Assembly (NCBI GenBank): GCA_049515555.1
Contig: JBEKTY010000120.1
Coordinates: 1-26,747, forward strand
Source: JBEKTY01 sp049515555
GTDB lineage: Bacteria; Planctomycetota; Planctomycetia; Pirellulales; Thermoguttaceae
Length of the DNA: 26,747 bases
Direction: 5' to 3'
The notes beneath the pieces are model-generated. The model was not told where the DNA came from. It saw only the letters and a list, made by a program, of their open reading frames with translations, and ran no database searches. The first letter of the stretch is position 1. Each line of letters opens with the position of its first letter. The position numbers were made by a program, and so were the translations under genes. Of this stretch, positions 7,472-15,814 are shown piece after piece.

Positions 7472-7588
7472 TAGAATACTGTGGTTCGCGGCAACTTGAG
7501 CCCATCTCAACGCATACTCAGGGACCAGAGGCCGGAGATTCAACTCGTTTCGCCCCGATTTTGCCTTGGGACGTAGCCGGAGCAACGC

Positions 7589-7966
7589 ATGGGCCGGATT
7601 CGAGAGTACATCCGCGTCGACGGCAAGAGGTTTTGGACACTCTTCGACTCCGGGGCTCGCAACACATATATTGTCCCTGCCGTCGCCTGCCACCTCGTGA
7701 CCACGAAGCTACCGAAGTCCTTCAAGTCGGCCATGGGAGGCAAGGTCCACAAGACCGCGACGGCCGCCCTCCTGGTTGCCCAAGTCGAGGGACACAGTAT
7801 TTCCACAAATGCCATGGTCATCGACGAAATCGGCAACGATGAGGATGCCAAACCCATTCAGGTGCTATTCGGCGCCTTGGCGATGCAGCAATGGGGGATC
7901 CGTCTCGTCCCCGAGGAAGAGCGGCTGGACCTAACGCACTACCCCAAGGAATTCGTCGAGTTCTAA
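7589..7966 (+). CDS. Retropepsin-like aspartic protease, single domain
   Basis: This 125-aa protein without signal peptide shows the retropepsin pattern: a hydrophobic strand ending in LFDSGARNTYI, with catalytic Asp20 in a D-S-G triad, and a later ILGxxxLxxxG-like element, VLFGALAMQQWGIRL. One domain of this size would act as a homodimer, as in other bacterial retropepsin-like proteins. GGAG lies 6 nt upstream of the ATG. It follows the glycosidase gene by 117 bp. Its last 36 bp overlap the 3' end of the esterase gene on the other strand. No reverse transcriptase or integrase is nearby, so nothing suggests a retroelement. Substrate unknown. Confidence 0.75.
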   Translation: MGRIREYIRVDGKRFWTLFDSGARNTYIVPAVACHLVTTKLPKSFKSAMGGKVHKTATAALLVAQVEGHSISTNAMVIDEIGNDEDAKPIQVLFGALAMQQWGIRLVPEEERLDLTHYPKEFVEF

Positions 7967-10222
7967 CGGCCAGTCATCGGTGCGGAAGGGCGATGCGGGC
8001 AGCCCTTCTTTGTTGTACAGGTTGCACAGCGGGCTGACGAACTGCTGGAAACCGTATCGCGCCGCCACCGGGGCCGCCACGGCCGGGGCGCTGAGCACGA
8101 CGGCGCCGCCCTCGATCGCAGCCTCGGCCGGGACGAACTTCCGGCCGGCGCCGGCAATACTGAACCCCACCAGTTTGTCTCCCTTGGCGATCAACCCGCC
8201 GCCGGTGGAATCGAACGTGATGCGGAGCTTGCCGCCTTCCCGCCGGCAGGATTTGTAGATCGGCCCCGAGGAGACGATTTTTTCCCCGTAGACCAGGGCC
8301 CGCGCCGCCAAGGCATTGCGATGCCCGACCTCCTGCTTCCGAAGGGGATGGATTTCGCCCGGGCCGTATCCGTCGTGGCCGTGGCCGCCCTCGCCAGGTT
8401 TATCGGCCAGGTCGATCGTCACGGCCAGCGCGGTGTTTGAGACGGATCGGGATACGTTGAGTTGGGCCTCGCGTATCCATTGGAATCTTATCTGCCCTTT
8501 GTCCCAGTCGGACGTTTGCCAGTTGCACAACTGCGTGATGATGAAGGGCAGGTTCTCCTGGCGCGATTTCGCCCGCCAGTCGGCGATGAGGCTCTTGAGC
8601 TTGTCGGCATAGAAGCGGTCGGCGGCGTTGTGTTCCCCCTGATTCCACAGAACGCCGCACAGGGCGTACGGGAAGACCGGGGCCAGCAGGCTGTTGAAGC
8701 AGGCACTGGCGTAGTTGTAGGCCTCGTGCTTTTCGCCGTTGGCGGCGGTGATGGCTTCGGCATAGGCCGCGGTGGGGGCGGTCAGGCCTTCGGGAACCGC
8801 CGGCAGCGGCGTAATTTTGACCTTGTCACGCGCCATCTGCGCCATGGGGGCGACGACCCAGCGCTCCCGGGGAATCGTCCGCAGCGCTTCGGCGCTCATC
8901 CAGGCCTCGATGGCCGTGCCGCCGCGCGCGACCTGCATCAGGCCGATGGTGACTTTCTGGTCCGCCTGGATTTCCCGGCCGAAGAAGTAGCCCAGCGCTG
9001 AAAAACCGCCCCAGGCGCCGCGGGCAATGGTCTCCGGCGTACAGACGTTCCACGCCGCCTGGTGTTCAGCACAGTATGCGTTCTGCCGAACCGCGTAGTT
9101 GTGCATGGGCTGGGGGCTAAACTGCTGGGCGGCGTGCCAGAGCCTGATCTGGGGATGATTGGCCTCGGCCAGCACTTTGGGGGCTTGAGCATAGATGCCG
9201 TTCAACTTGTCGACGCCCATTTCCATGTTCGATTGCCCGCTGCACAGCCACACGTCGCCCACCATCACGTCGCAGGCTGCCCGCCGGCCGTCCAGTTCGA
9301 GCACCAGCGGTCCGCCGGCCGGAAGGGGAGCGAGCGTGAGCAGCCAGCGCCCGTCTCGATCGGCCGTGGCGGTCCTGGTCTGCCCGCCTAGCGCCACCGT
9401 GACTTTCTGGCCGGCATCCTTGGTCCAGCCCCATACGGGCAGCGGCTTGCCGCGCTGCAGAACCATGTGGTCGCCGAAGACGTCGGCCAGCCCGCTGGTC
9501 AGACGCACGATGCTCAGGTCATCGACGTACAGCAGGGGGTCCTTGATCTGCTCGCGCTCTGCTGCCTTCCACACCGTCAACATCAGCGGCCCGCTGTTGT
9601 CGCCGCCTTTGAAGTACTCGACGAACTTGATCTTCTGCCATTGCCCGGTGACGCCCCAGAAATTATTGGCGCGCAGGGCATAGGTGCCGAAGAAGCCGCG
9701 GGTACCCGGCCGGCCGCGCACCCACGCCGAGACTTCGTACAGCCCTGGTTCGTAGGAGCGGACCCGCGGGACCGGGGAAAGAAGTTCGATCGTGCGTTTC
9801 TGAGGCTGAATCCGCAGACAGCGTTTGCCGCAGTGGGCCCCGGCGGGATCCTCCACGATGGCGACTTCTTTCGCGGTCAAGGCCGGTTCCGTCTCGTTGG
9901 CTCGGAATCGCAAGCTCCATCCCGGTACCAGCTTTTCATCGGCACCGCCGCCGGCGGTATCTTCAAAGGATGGATTCGCCAGCAGGTTGACGTTCCCGGG
10001 CGTCGCCTCCGCCAGCCCGCTCCGAGGGCCGAACAGCCATGCCGATGTGAGCAGCAGCAGGAATGGCCATGCACGGCAGCCGCCACGGGCGTGACAGCCA
10101 AAGGACTTACCTGGAAGGGACGCTTCTGTACGCCGCCGCGCGGCCGACGCCGCAGTCAGTCGCTGGAGGCCGGCCATGACCGCGGCAAAGATAATCGCGC
10201 GTCGAGCGAATCGTTTTCTCAT
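7931..10222 (-). CDS. Secreted sialate O-acetylesterase with N-terminal carbohydrate-binding-like domain
   Basis: This 763-aa enzyme should remove O-acetyl groups from sialic acids or other sugars outside the cytoplasm. The start at 10222 (MRKRFARRAIIF) has GGAG upstream; the longer frame to 10444 only adds translated repeat sequence. The N terminus is odd because two hydrophobic stretches occur, near residues 8-25 and in AWPFLLLLTSAWLFG. Residues about 75-235 resemble a CBM4/9-like sandwich (NLLANPSFED to LLYVDDLSI). Then comes the esterase beta-domain (DVFGDHMVLQRGKPLPVWGW) and the SGNH core, with nucleophile Ser331 in CSGQSNME, LWNQGEHNA, and the catalytic-His block EIHPLRKQEVGHRNA, where the common Asp of DIHP is Glu. 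It ends with the familiar NKEGLPASPFRTDDW tail. The family call is strong; the substrate is inferred from the family. Confidence 0.9.
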   Translation of the reverse strand: MRKRFARRAIIFAAVMAGLQRLTAASAARRRTEASLPGKSFGCHARGGCRAWPFLLLLTSAWLFGPRSGLAEATPGNVNLLANPSFEDTAGGGADEKLVPGWSLRFRANETEPALTAKEVAIVEDPAGAHCGKRCLRIQPQKRTIELLSPVPRVRSYEPGLYEVSAWVRGRPGTRGFFGTYALRANNFWGVTGQWQKIKFVEYFKGGDNSGPLMLTVWKAAEREQIKDPLLYVDDLSIVRLTSGLADVFGDHMVLQRGKPLPVWGWTKDAGQKVTVALGGQTRTATADRDGRWLLTLAPLPAGGPLVLELDGRRAACDVMVGDVWLCSGQSNMEMGVDKLNGIYAQAPKVLAEANHPQIRLWHAAQQFSPQPMHNYAVRQNAYCAEHQAAWNVCTPETIARGAWGGFSALGYFFGREIQADQKVTIGLMQVARGGTAIEAWMSAEALRTIPRERWVVAPMAQMARDKVKITPLPAVPEGLTAPTAAYAEAITAANGEKHEAYNYASACFNSLLAPVFPYALCGVLWNQGEHNAADRFYADKLKSLIADWRAKSRQENLPFIITQLCNWQTSDWDKGQIRFQWIREAQLNVSRSVSNTALAVTIDLADKPGEGGHGHDGYGPGEIHPLRKQEVGHRNALAARALVYGEKIVSSGPIYKSCRREGGKLRITFDSTGGGLIAKGDKLVGFSIAGAGRKFVPAEAAIEGGAVVLSAPAVAAPVAARYGFQQFVSPLCNLYNKEGLPASPFRTDDWPLELDEFLGVVR

Positions 10223-10275
10223 GGGGGGCTCCGCAACCGTTGTCGTCGGAAGTGTGCGGACAATTTGCTTACGCC

Positions 10276-10399
10276 GTAACCGTTCACTGTCCCGCGCCAA
10301 GGTAGCAGGCACACTCCGTGTGCCGTTCGCTGAAGCGGGCAAAGGCATGGCCGACGGCACACGGAGTGTGCCTGCTACTTTCATGCCGTGAACGGTTGC
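10276..10399. repeat. Palindromic repeat unit B (complete, with both outer arms)
   Basis: The outer arms are GTAACCGTTCAC (10276-10287) and GTGAACGGTTGC (10388-10399), inverted with one mismatch. Inside, GTAGCAGGCACACTCCGTGT pairs with ACACGGAGTGTGCCTGCTAC. The unit is 124 bp and lies 53 bp upstream of the esterase ATG. Read on the minus strand it is open and would encode KVAGTLRVPSA...GTRSVPATL, which creates a false N-terminal extension of the esterase. Confidence 0.9.
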
Positions 10400-10524
10400 C
10401 TTACGCCACCTTGCCAGTTTGCACGGTTTCCCCGCGGAGGTCAAGAGCTTGTCTCTTGGGCAGGCGGCGGCCGATGCTGATGTTCGCAGCGCCAGCCAGG
10501 CGGTACAATGAAGAGTTCGGCACG

Positions 10525-10610
10525 GGTCTCCCGACCCCGCCGCGGCTCGACCGAAGGTCTCCGCACGCTCGGGAGACCTTCAAAGCGGCGGTGTGGCTCG
10601 GTCGGAGACC
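10525..10610. repeat. Second palindromic repeat family (GGTCTCC/GGAGACC)
   Basis: An inner perfect 10-bp stem, GAAGGTCTCC (10553-10562) and GGAGACCTTC (10572-10581), with a 9-nt loop is enclosed by GGTCTCCCGACC (10525-10536) and GGTCGGAGACC (10600-10610). The nested hairpin lies directly upstream of the truncated dehydrogenase start. It shares no sequence with units A-C. Confidence 0.7.
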
Positions 10611-10639
10611 GGCCACAACGCCGCGCCGTGGTTAGACAC

Positions 10640-10765
10640 ATGGACCTGCAACTGAAGGACAAGATCGCGCTGGTCACGGGGGCCTCCGGCGGCATCGGTG
10701 CGGCTACGGCCCAAGTGCTGGCGGAAGAGGGCGCCGACGTGGTCGTCGGCTACCATAAGAGTTGA
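10640..10765 (+). pseudogene. Truncated short-chain dehydrogenase/reductase (first 41 aa)
   Basis: The frame starts MDLQLKDKIALVTGASGGIG and continues through AATAQVLAEEGADVVVGYHKS, then stops. This is the first beta-alpha-beta unit of a classical SDR with the TGxxxGIG cofactor motif; a full SDR is about 250 aa and needs a YxxxK active site that is missing here. The stop codon ends at 10765 and the neighbouring beta-helix gene's stop codon begins at 10766, so two unrelated genes meet with no gap, as expected at a deletion or recombination breakpoint. The ATG at 10640 fits normal SDR N termini; an upstream ATG at 10508 only adds translated repeat. It is very unlikely to make a working enzyme. 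Confidence 0.85.
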
Positions 10766-12388
10766 TTACTGCCATGCGCCGGGATGGACGGTGCTGCGGG
10801 GCTTGCCGTCGCGATCGCAGGAAGGCTGGTTGCACAGTTCGCCCCGGGGGGCCCGCGGCCGCTCGGGCAGATCTCCGCCCGCAAAATCCGGGATCGTATG
10901 CCCCTGGGCTTCCCGGAGCGACTCCCCGACGTGGCGGTAATTGCCGTGTTGGGGGTCCAGCAGGCGAGGCTTGAGCTGGTTGATCGAGTTGTCCTGCCGC
11001 AGGCTCTTTTCATCGCAGCCCAGCGGGGCGCCGCTTGTTGGATCGAACAGGGGATGGTTGGGCGGCCCATTCCAGATCACGTTGCCGCGGATCAGCAGGC
11101 CGTCGTCGGCCCGCGCCTCGCCGGGCAGGTTGCTGCCGGCGGGGGTCTTTACCGGGCGGGCAATACCGAAATGCCCGCGCTCCGTCTGGAAGCCGTCGTC
11201 GTTGAGGACCACGTTGTTGAAGACGTACACGTTCTTGGAGGGAATATTGTCGTCGTAGCGGCGCGGGCTGCACCAGCCCCCGGCCTTCAGATACTGGTCG
11301 CACTCATCGTTCCAGATGCCCACGCCCGGGCCCCGCCCGCCCAAGCCGACGTGGATCGCGTTGTGCCGCTTGCCGACGCGATAGCAGGTGTTGTAGGCCA
11401 CCAGGCAGTTGTAGCCGCCCCAGACGGCGACCGCGGGCCCGCCCGTGTCGTGCACCACGTTGTTGACGAACTTTACGTCGTACGCCTCGTAATGGATCCA
11501 GGGCTTGACCATGTATTGGAACCCGGTGCCCTGCCCGGCGCAGAAACCGCTGGTGCGCGAGTTCCAGATCTCGTTGCCGGCGATGATGAAACCCGCCGAG
11601 CCTCCCTTGACGTAGATCGCCTCGCACAACGAGTGGTGGAACTTGCTGCGGACGACGTGGCCGTATTGGCAGGCTACGTAATCCAGGTCCACGGCCTGCG
11701 CACCTTCAAACTCGCTGTCTTCCACGTAAAGGTATTGAGACTGGGCGCCTTTGAAATTCACCCAAGGCAGAGTCTCCTTGGTCGTGCCGGGGGCCAACCC
11801 CAACACGTTGCGCACCAGGACGTGATCGCTATTGGGCACGTGCAGCAGGATGTCGCGCGAGAAGTCTTGCGGCTTGATCCGGCCCGGGACGATCTTCACG
11901 CCTATCACGTACACGTAGCTGCACCGCGAGATCGCCAGCGGCGGCAAGACGGCCTTCAGCGGGCCGTCGGCCGACTGGATGACGATCGGGTACTGGAAGG
12001 TCGCCTTTCGGCCCTCGATCCAGTCGCCCGGATGCGGAGCGGTGAAATACTGGCCGGCCGCGAGCATGATGCGATAGCCGCTCTTGGCCGTTCGCGTGTC
12101 CGGCGGCAGCCGGGAAATGGCCGCCTTCACGGTCTTGAGGGCCCGGGCCCGCGTGCTGCCGTCGGCCGAATCGTCGCCATGCACCGGATCGACCCAGATG
12201 TCGCCGAGCGTGGGCTTGCCCGGATCGTAGGTGGGATTGGCGTCGAACACCTTGGCGACGCTGCCTGCGGGCGTGGCGACCCGGCCTTCTTCCGCCGCAG
12301 CCGCCTTGCCGGGAACCGATAAGAATGCACACGCCGCCAGGGCCGCCATGCCCCGTCTTGAAAGCCAACGGCACGAAGAGGTCTTCAT
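10766..12388 (-). CDS. Exported right-handed parallel beta-helix protein
   Basis: This 540-aa protein begins MKTSSCRWLSRRGMAALAAC, a signal peptide with a possible twin arginine, cleaved near GKAAAAEEG. IWVDPVHGDDSADGSTRARALKTVKAAIS is the typical opening of secreted beta-helix proteins (DUF1565/pectate-lyase-like). Rungs follow: SRCSYVYVIGVKI, SDHVLVRNVLGL, SQYLYVEDSEFEGA, AGFIIAGNEIWNS, YDVKFVNNVVHDT, YNCLVAYNTCYRV and KNVYVFNNVVLND. Such proteins usually bind or cleave acidic polysaccharides; no catalytic residues can be assigned. The 75 residues upstream of this start in the same frame are translated repeat (RVRVRGDR, SPRPSPGGRG) and are excluded. Its 3' end abuts the truncated dehydrogenase. 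Confidence 0.85.
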   Translation of the reverse strand: MKTSSCRWLSRRGMAALAACAFLSVPGKAAAAEEGRVATPAGSVAKVFDANPTYDPGKPTLGDIWVDPVHGDDSADGSTRARALKTVKAAISRLPPDTRTAKSGYRIMLAAGQYFTAPHPGDWIEGRKATFQYPIVIQSADGPLKAVLPPLAISRCSYVYVIGVKIVPGRIKPQDFSRDILLHVPNSDHVLVRNVLGLAPGTTKETLPWVNFKGAQSQYLYVEDSEFEGAQAVDLDYVACQYGHVVRSKFHHSLCEAIYVKGGSAGFIIAGNEIWNSRTSGFCAGQGTGFQYMVKPWIHYEAYDVKFVNNVVHDTGGPAVAVWGGYNCLVAYNTCYRVGKRHNAIHVGLGGRGPGVGIWNDECDQYLKAGGWCSPRRYDDNIPSKNVYVFNNVVLNDDGFQTERGHFGIARPVKTPAGSNLPGEARADDGLLIRGNVIWNGPPNHPLFDPTSGAPLGCDEKSLRQDNSINQLKPRLLDPQHGNYRHVGESLREAQGHTIPDFAGGDLPERPRAPRGELCNQPSCDRDGKPRSTVHPGAWQ

Positions 12389-12454
12389 GATATTGCTCGC
12401 TACGGGAAGTGGTAACTGGAGCTTTGTAAATTGGGGTGAGCACCGCACGAACGG

Positions 12455-12574
12455 TCCCCCTCTCCCTCCGGGAGAGGGCCGGGGTGAGGGGAAGCTACGC
12501 TCGACACAAAAACTGAAGAGGCAGGGTCCGCACCTATCTCCCCTCACCCTAACCCTCTCCCGGGAGAGGGGACC
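12455..12574. repeat. BIME-like palindromic repeat pair (CCTCTCCC/GGGAGAGG family)
   Basis: Two inverted copies of a CCCTCTCCC-GGGAGAGGG-GGGTGAGGGG module face each other, separated by about 40 bp. Each copy is itself a hairpin. It lies 67 bp upstream of the beta-helix gene start, between it and the end of the next minus-strand gene (12662). This repeat type is common in many GC-rich bacterial genomes, and its translation gives the well-known false peptide SPRPSPGGRG. Confidence 0.9.
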
Positions 12575-12661
12575 GGGCATGCGCAAGTTGCAAGGGTCCG
12601 ACGGTAACAGCAACGCTTCACGAAGATGTCCGGCGGCGGGGCCCGTTCCGCCGCGCGGCTG

Positions 12662-15541
12662 TCAGGGGAACCGCACGTCGTAATAAGCGGCTTTGTTGCG
12701 GCCGTCCAGCGGCACGACCGTAGCGCCGTCCTCGACGGTCGCCTGAACGTCGGCCGTCTTGTAGCCGTAGGGCGAAAGGGCCGTAACGGTGCACGGCCCG
12801 CTGCGGGCCAGGCGAACCGTCCCCCGCACGCCCTCCATGAGCACGGGCGGCTTGCCGATGGCGATCAACCGCTGGCCGCCCCGGCTGTAGGCCATGTCGG
12901 TGTTCCGCGAGCGCCCCACGGCGGTGATCAGGATGTGCCGGCTCTCCTTCAACGGCTTGCCGTCCCAGCTTGCCACCAGGATCGAAGCGCAGCGGTTGGA
13001 GCTGCTGATCCGGCAATCGGCCAGCTTGACCGGCACGTCGGCCAGGAAGCCCACGGCCGCCTGCATCCGCGGCGTATCGGCGGTGAGATATCCCCGGCCG
13101 TAGTTCCAGTACAGCTCGCCCGTGACCGAGCGGATCTCCTTCTTCTGCATGTCGAGGTACGGGCCCAGGTCGATGGAGAAATCGCCCGTGTCGGCCGCGC
13201 AGAACTGCACCCCCGTCTTGCCCACCGCCGCCGCATAGTAGCTGGCCAGGCTGCGGGTGTTGATGCCCTGCTCGGCCGACATTTCATAGGGTCCCGAGAT
13301 ATCGACCTTGATGGCCACGTCTTTCATGGCCTGGGCGCTGAAGGTTTTCTGCTCGGAGAGGTTGCGGGCGAAGACCAGCGGCCCCTGGCGGACGTCGCCC
13401 CGGCGGATCGCCTGGGCCAGGGCCGGATATTGGCACAGGGTCGAGGGCTCGTTGACCGGCCACATCCATTTGAGGAACCCGCAGAAACCTCCGCCGCCGC
13501 CGTCCAAGGCGAAATGGATGGGCACCTCCCAGCCGTTGAGGCACTGCCCGTAGAAGGTCATGATCGGCGGGGCCTCCAGCCGCCACTGGTTGGGCAGCAC
13601 GTTGGCCCACTCGGAAATGCCGTAGGGCATGCCCAGCACGCGCTCCATGCCCAGCTTGAGGATGTGCTTGGGCTCGGTCAGCGCGGCCTCGTGGTTGAAC
13701 GCCATGCCCTGCAGGATCTGCCAGCCGCCCGGTCCGCCGCCATAGTAGTGGTGGCGGTCGATGTAGTCCATGCCCGGCACGTTCGAGTACAGCTCGGGGT
13801 AGAACGCCGTGCCGACGCCGAACCAGCCGGTGCCGCAGATCGGCTGCCGCACGCCGGCGGCCCGCAGGGCGTCCTTGGTCTTCTGGAAATACCCATTGTT
13901 CAGCGCGAAGTAGAATCGCAATTGGTCGCGGGCCCGCGGGGCCTGCTGCGGCTTGACCTTGTTGAAGCTCCAGATGTTCAAGCGCTTGACCGTGCCGTCG
14001 GCCAGCCGCTCGCCGGCCTTGAGGTCGTCGCCCCAGGCGGCGGCCAGCTTCTCCTGCGAGCCGTACTTGCCCGCCAGCCAGCGGGCCCAAAGCTGGTCCA
14101 GCCGCTTCGCATAGTGCGGCGCAATGCCGTCGATGGTGTAGAAGAACACCCCGTCTTCGTTGGTCACTTCGATCTGGGCGATGGCGGGGTCCGCGCCGTA
14201 CATCGTGCCGCCCCGGTACGGGTTACGATGGGTCATAATGGCCCGCTCCAGGGCGATGTTGGCCTGCATTACTTTGTCGTCGAAGAACGTAATGCCCGCC
14301 GAATCGAGCACCGGCGTTTCGCCCGGCTGGGGCCGGCGATTGGCCTTCTTGTCGGCATAAGCCACCGACTCGTCGAAGGCGTCCGCGCCGTCGCCCTTGG
14401 TCAGCTTGCGATACCAGAGCATGGTGGGGCGGCTGTAGATCCCGCGCTTGGCCAGCTCGGCGATGAAGTAATCCAACTGGTCCATTACCGCCGCGTTGAG
14501 GTGCCCGCTGTCCGGCCGGCTCCAATCCACCGCCGAACCCTGCTCCGGGCCGGTCACCAAATGGCCGATTCGCACCAGGTTGAAGCCGTACTTGGCCAGC
14601 CAGCGGGCCATGTAGGCCGATTCCTTCTTGTCGCGCGGCGTGCCCTGCATCGTGGCCACGAAGCGCGCCGGCCCGCCGTGCTCGAACACCCAGCGGCCGT
14701 CGACCGTCTTCAGGAACCCCTCTCGGCCCGCCGGTGCGTCCAGCGAACCCGACTGGTCGATCGGCGTCGGCTGGAACTTGTCCTCCACTACCTCGACCGG
14801 GAACCACTGCGAGCGGTCCAAGGTGGGCAGGTCGCTCTGGAGGTATTCGGGCGGGGGGATGTCTTTGGGGTCGGGCAGCCGCACGGGCTGGTCCGAGGCC
14901 GTGATCGCCGCCACCACCACGATCCCGTCGGCGTTGAGGCTCTTGAGCTCGATCGCGCGGATGACCTTCTCCGGCTGCGGGTTGTCCCAGCCGAAGACAA
15001 GCATTCCCACGTCGTCGGTCTGGGCGTTGGGCACGTGGATCGCCGCGCGATACTTCGCCCCGTGCGTCGGCCACCACCAGTTCATGATCTCTTCCTTGTC
15101 GCGGATGGGGATCTCCGCCGCGGCGCCGTCGGCATAGCGGACCACGTAGGTGGCCATGTGCCCGCCGGACCAGGCCGCGGCGTGCAGGAAGTACAGGCTG
15201 CGGGCCTTGCCGCCCACGCGGACCGTGGCCGACAGCGGACCGGCGGGAAACTTCTTCGAGCCCAGCGTGAGCACGGCCTTGCCCTCGTTGCGGGCCGGGT
15301 CGATCAGCTCGAAGGGAATCCCCAGCAGCGGCCGCGTTCCCACGCTGATCTGCCGCATGTCGTTGTCGCCCTGGTCGGTCCAGCCGCCGCGGCCGTCGCC
15401 CCACACCTCGTCCCGCCAGTCCATGTTCACAATGGGCTTGAGGTCCAGCATCTGGAAGCCGCCCTCGGCCCCCGCCCGCCCGGCCATCGGGCCCACCATC
15501 ACCGCTGCCAACAGTCCAACCAGCGTGTAGCGCGCGATCAT
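12662..15541 (-). CDS. Large secreted GH-A-like glycoside hydrolase
   Basis: This 959-aa protein starts at 15541 (MIARYTLVGLLAAVMVGPMA), with GGAG 8 nt upstream; an ATG eight codons earlier lacks this. After the signal peptide (cut near GRAGA) residues about 27-215 form a beta-rich accessory domain with NPCBM-like character. A TIM barrel follows at about 255-700. The putative acid/base is Glu462 in QIEVTNEDG and the putative nucleophile Glu644 in YGISEWAN, as in clan GH-A; RWLAKYGFNLVRIGH and MDYIDRHHYYGG are further barrel strands. The last 250 residues are beta-rich. It fits uncharacterised planctomycetal cellulase-like proteins. Substrate unknown. It is on the same strand as the beta-helix gene but 273 bp away, with a BIME between. 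Confidence 0.8.
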   Translation of the reverse strand: MIARYTLVGLLAAVMVGPMAGRAGAEGGFQMLDLKPIVNMDWRDEVWGDGRGGWTDQGDNDMRQISVGTRPLLGIPFELIDPARNEGKAVLTLGSKKFPAGPLSATVRVGGKARSLYFLHAAAWSGGHMATYVVRYADGAAAEIPIRDKEEIMNWWWPTHGAKYRAAIHVPNAQTDDVGMLVFGWDNPQPEKVIRAIELKSLNADGIVVVAAITASDQPVRLPDPKDIPPPEYLQSDLPTLDRSQWFPVEVVEDKFQPTPIDQSGSLDAPAGREGFLKTVDGRWVFEHGGPARFVATMQGTPRDKKESAYMARWLAKYGFNLVRIGHLVTGPEQGSAVDWSRPDSGHLNAAVMDQLDYFIAELAKRGIYSRPTMLWYRKLTKGDGADAFDESVAYADKKANRRPQPGETPVLDSAGITFFDDKVMQANIALERAIMTHRNPYRGGTMYGADPAIAQIEVTNEDGVFFYTIDGIAPHYAKRLDQLWARWLAGKYGSQEKLAAAWGDDLKAGERLADGTVKRLNIWSFNKVKPQQAPRARDQLRFYFALNNGYFQKTKDALRAAGVRQPICGTGWFGVGTAFYPELYSNVPGMDYIDRHHYYGGGPGGWQILQGMAFNHEAALTEPKHILKLGMERVLGMPYGISEWANVLPNQWRLEAPPIMTFYGQCLNGWEVPIHFALDGGGGGFCGFLKWMWPVNEPSTLCQYPALAQAIRRGDVRQGPLVFARNLSEQKTFSAQAMKDVAIKVDISGPYEMSAEQGINTRSLASYYAAAVGKTGVQFCAADTGDFSIDLGPYLDMQKKEIRSVTGELYWNYGRGYLTADTPRMQAAVGFLADVPVKLADCRISSSNRCASILVASWDGKPLKESRHILITAVGRSRNTDMAYSRGGQRLIAIGKPPVLMEGVRGTVRLARSGPCTVTALSPYGYKTADVQATVEDGATVVPLDGRNKAAYYDVRFP

Positions 15542-15570
15542 CTTAATGCTCCAAGAGGTTCCCACGGAGA

Positions 15571-15580
15571 GTGAACGGTT
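15571..15580 (+). repeat. Isolated GTGAACGGTT arm
   Basis: An exact copy of the 10-nt outer arm of repeat units A-C, 30 bp upstream of the GH-A-like start codon, without the GTAGCAGGCACAC core. It may be a remnant of a lost unit or a chance match. Confidence 0.45.
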
Positions 15581-15786
15581 TTCTCATGTTAGCAATATGC
15601 CCCACGAGTTTCCAGTTGGCGGACTACCTTCGTGCGACCAGGGCCACGGTTGGGCCGACCGGCCGGATTGAGCCGGTGTAATAGTCGATCCTGGCCCGTA
15701 ACGATGCGGCCTTCCGACGCTCTCCGCAGCGGGTGCCCACGGCCTTTGTACCCCCCCGCAGATGGTCAGAATCCTGCGCAAAACCT

Positions 15787-15814
15787 TTGACACTCTCGCG
15801 AGTTGTATTATCAT
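15787..15814 (+). promoter_or_regulatory. Candidate sigma70-type promoter for the giant protein gene
   Basis: TTGACA (15787-15792), a 16-nt spacer and TATCAT (15809-15814) form a good -35/-10 pair. The leader to the ATG at 15944 would be about 120 nt. The -35 is a perfect consensus match. Confidence 0.45.

Larger units (their letters stand above)
10223..10639. other. 417-bp repeat-filled divergent intergenic region
   Basis: This gap lies between the start of the esterase gene and the truncated dehydrogenase. It holds repeat unit B (10276-10399) and a second, unrelated palindromic repeat (10525-10610). Between them TACAAT at 10503-10508 could be a -10 box for the rightward gene, but no good -35 is visible. 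No gene is supported here. Confidence 0.6.

Noticed and set aside
7589..7966. Retroelement remnant
   Set aside because: Only the aspartic protease domain is present; no reverse transcriptase, RNase H or integrase is seen within several kilobases.
10508..10639. 44-residue N-terminal extension of the SDR fragment
   Set aside because: It is translation of the GGTCTCC palindromic repeat; MDLQLKDKIALVTGA is a normal SDR start.
12626..15574. 982-aa open frame on the plus strand, longer than the GH-A-like gene it overlaps
   Set aside because: It is antisense to a gene with signal peptide, ribosome site and catalytic motifs. Its own translation is a low-complexity Arg/His/Gly/Val-rich shadow typical of GC-rich DNA.
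15584..15814. 76-aa minus-strand frame in the gap upstream of the giant gene
   Set aside because: No ribosome site, no recognised domain, and it overlaps the candidate promoter region.
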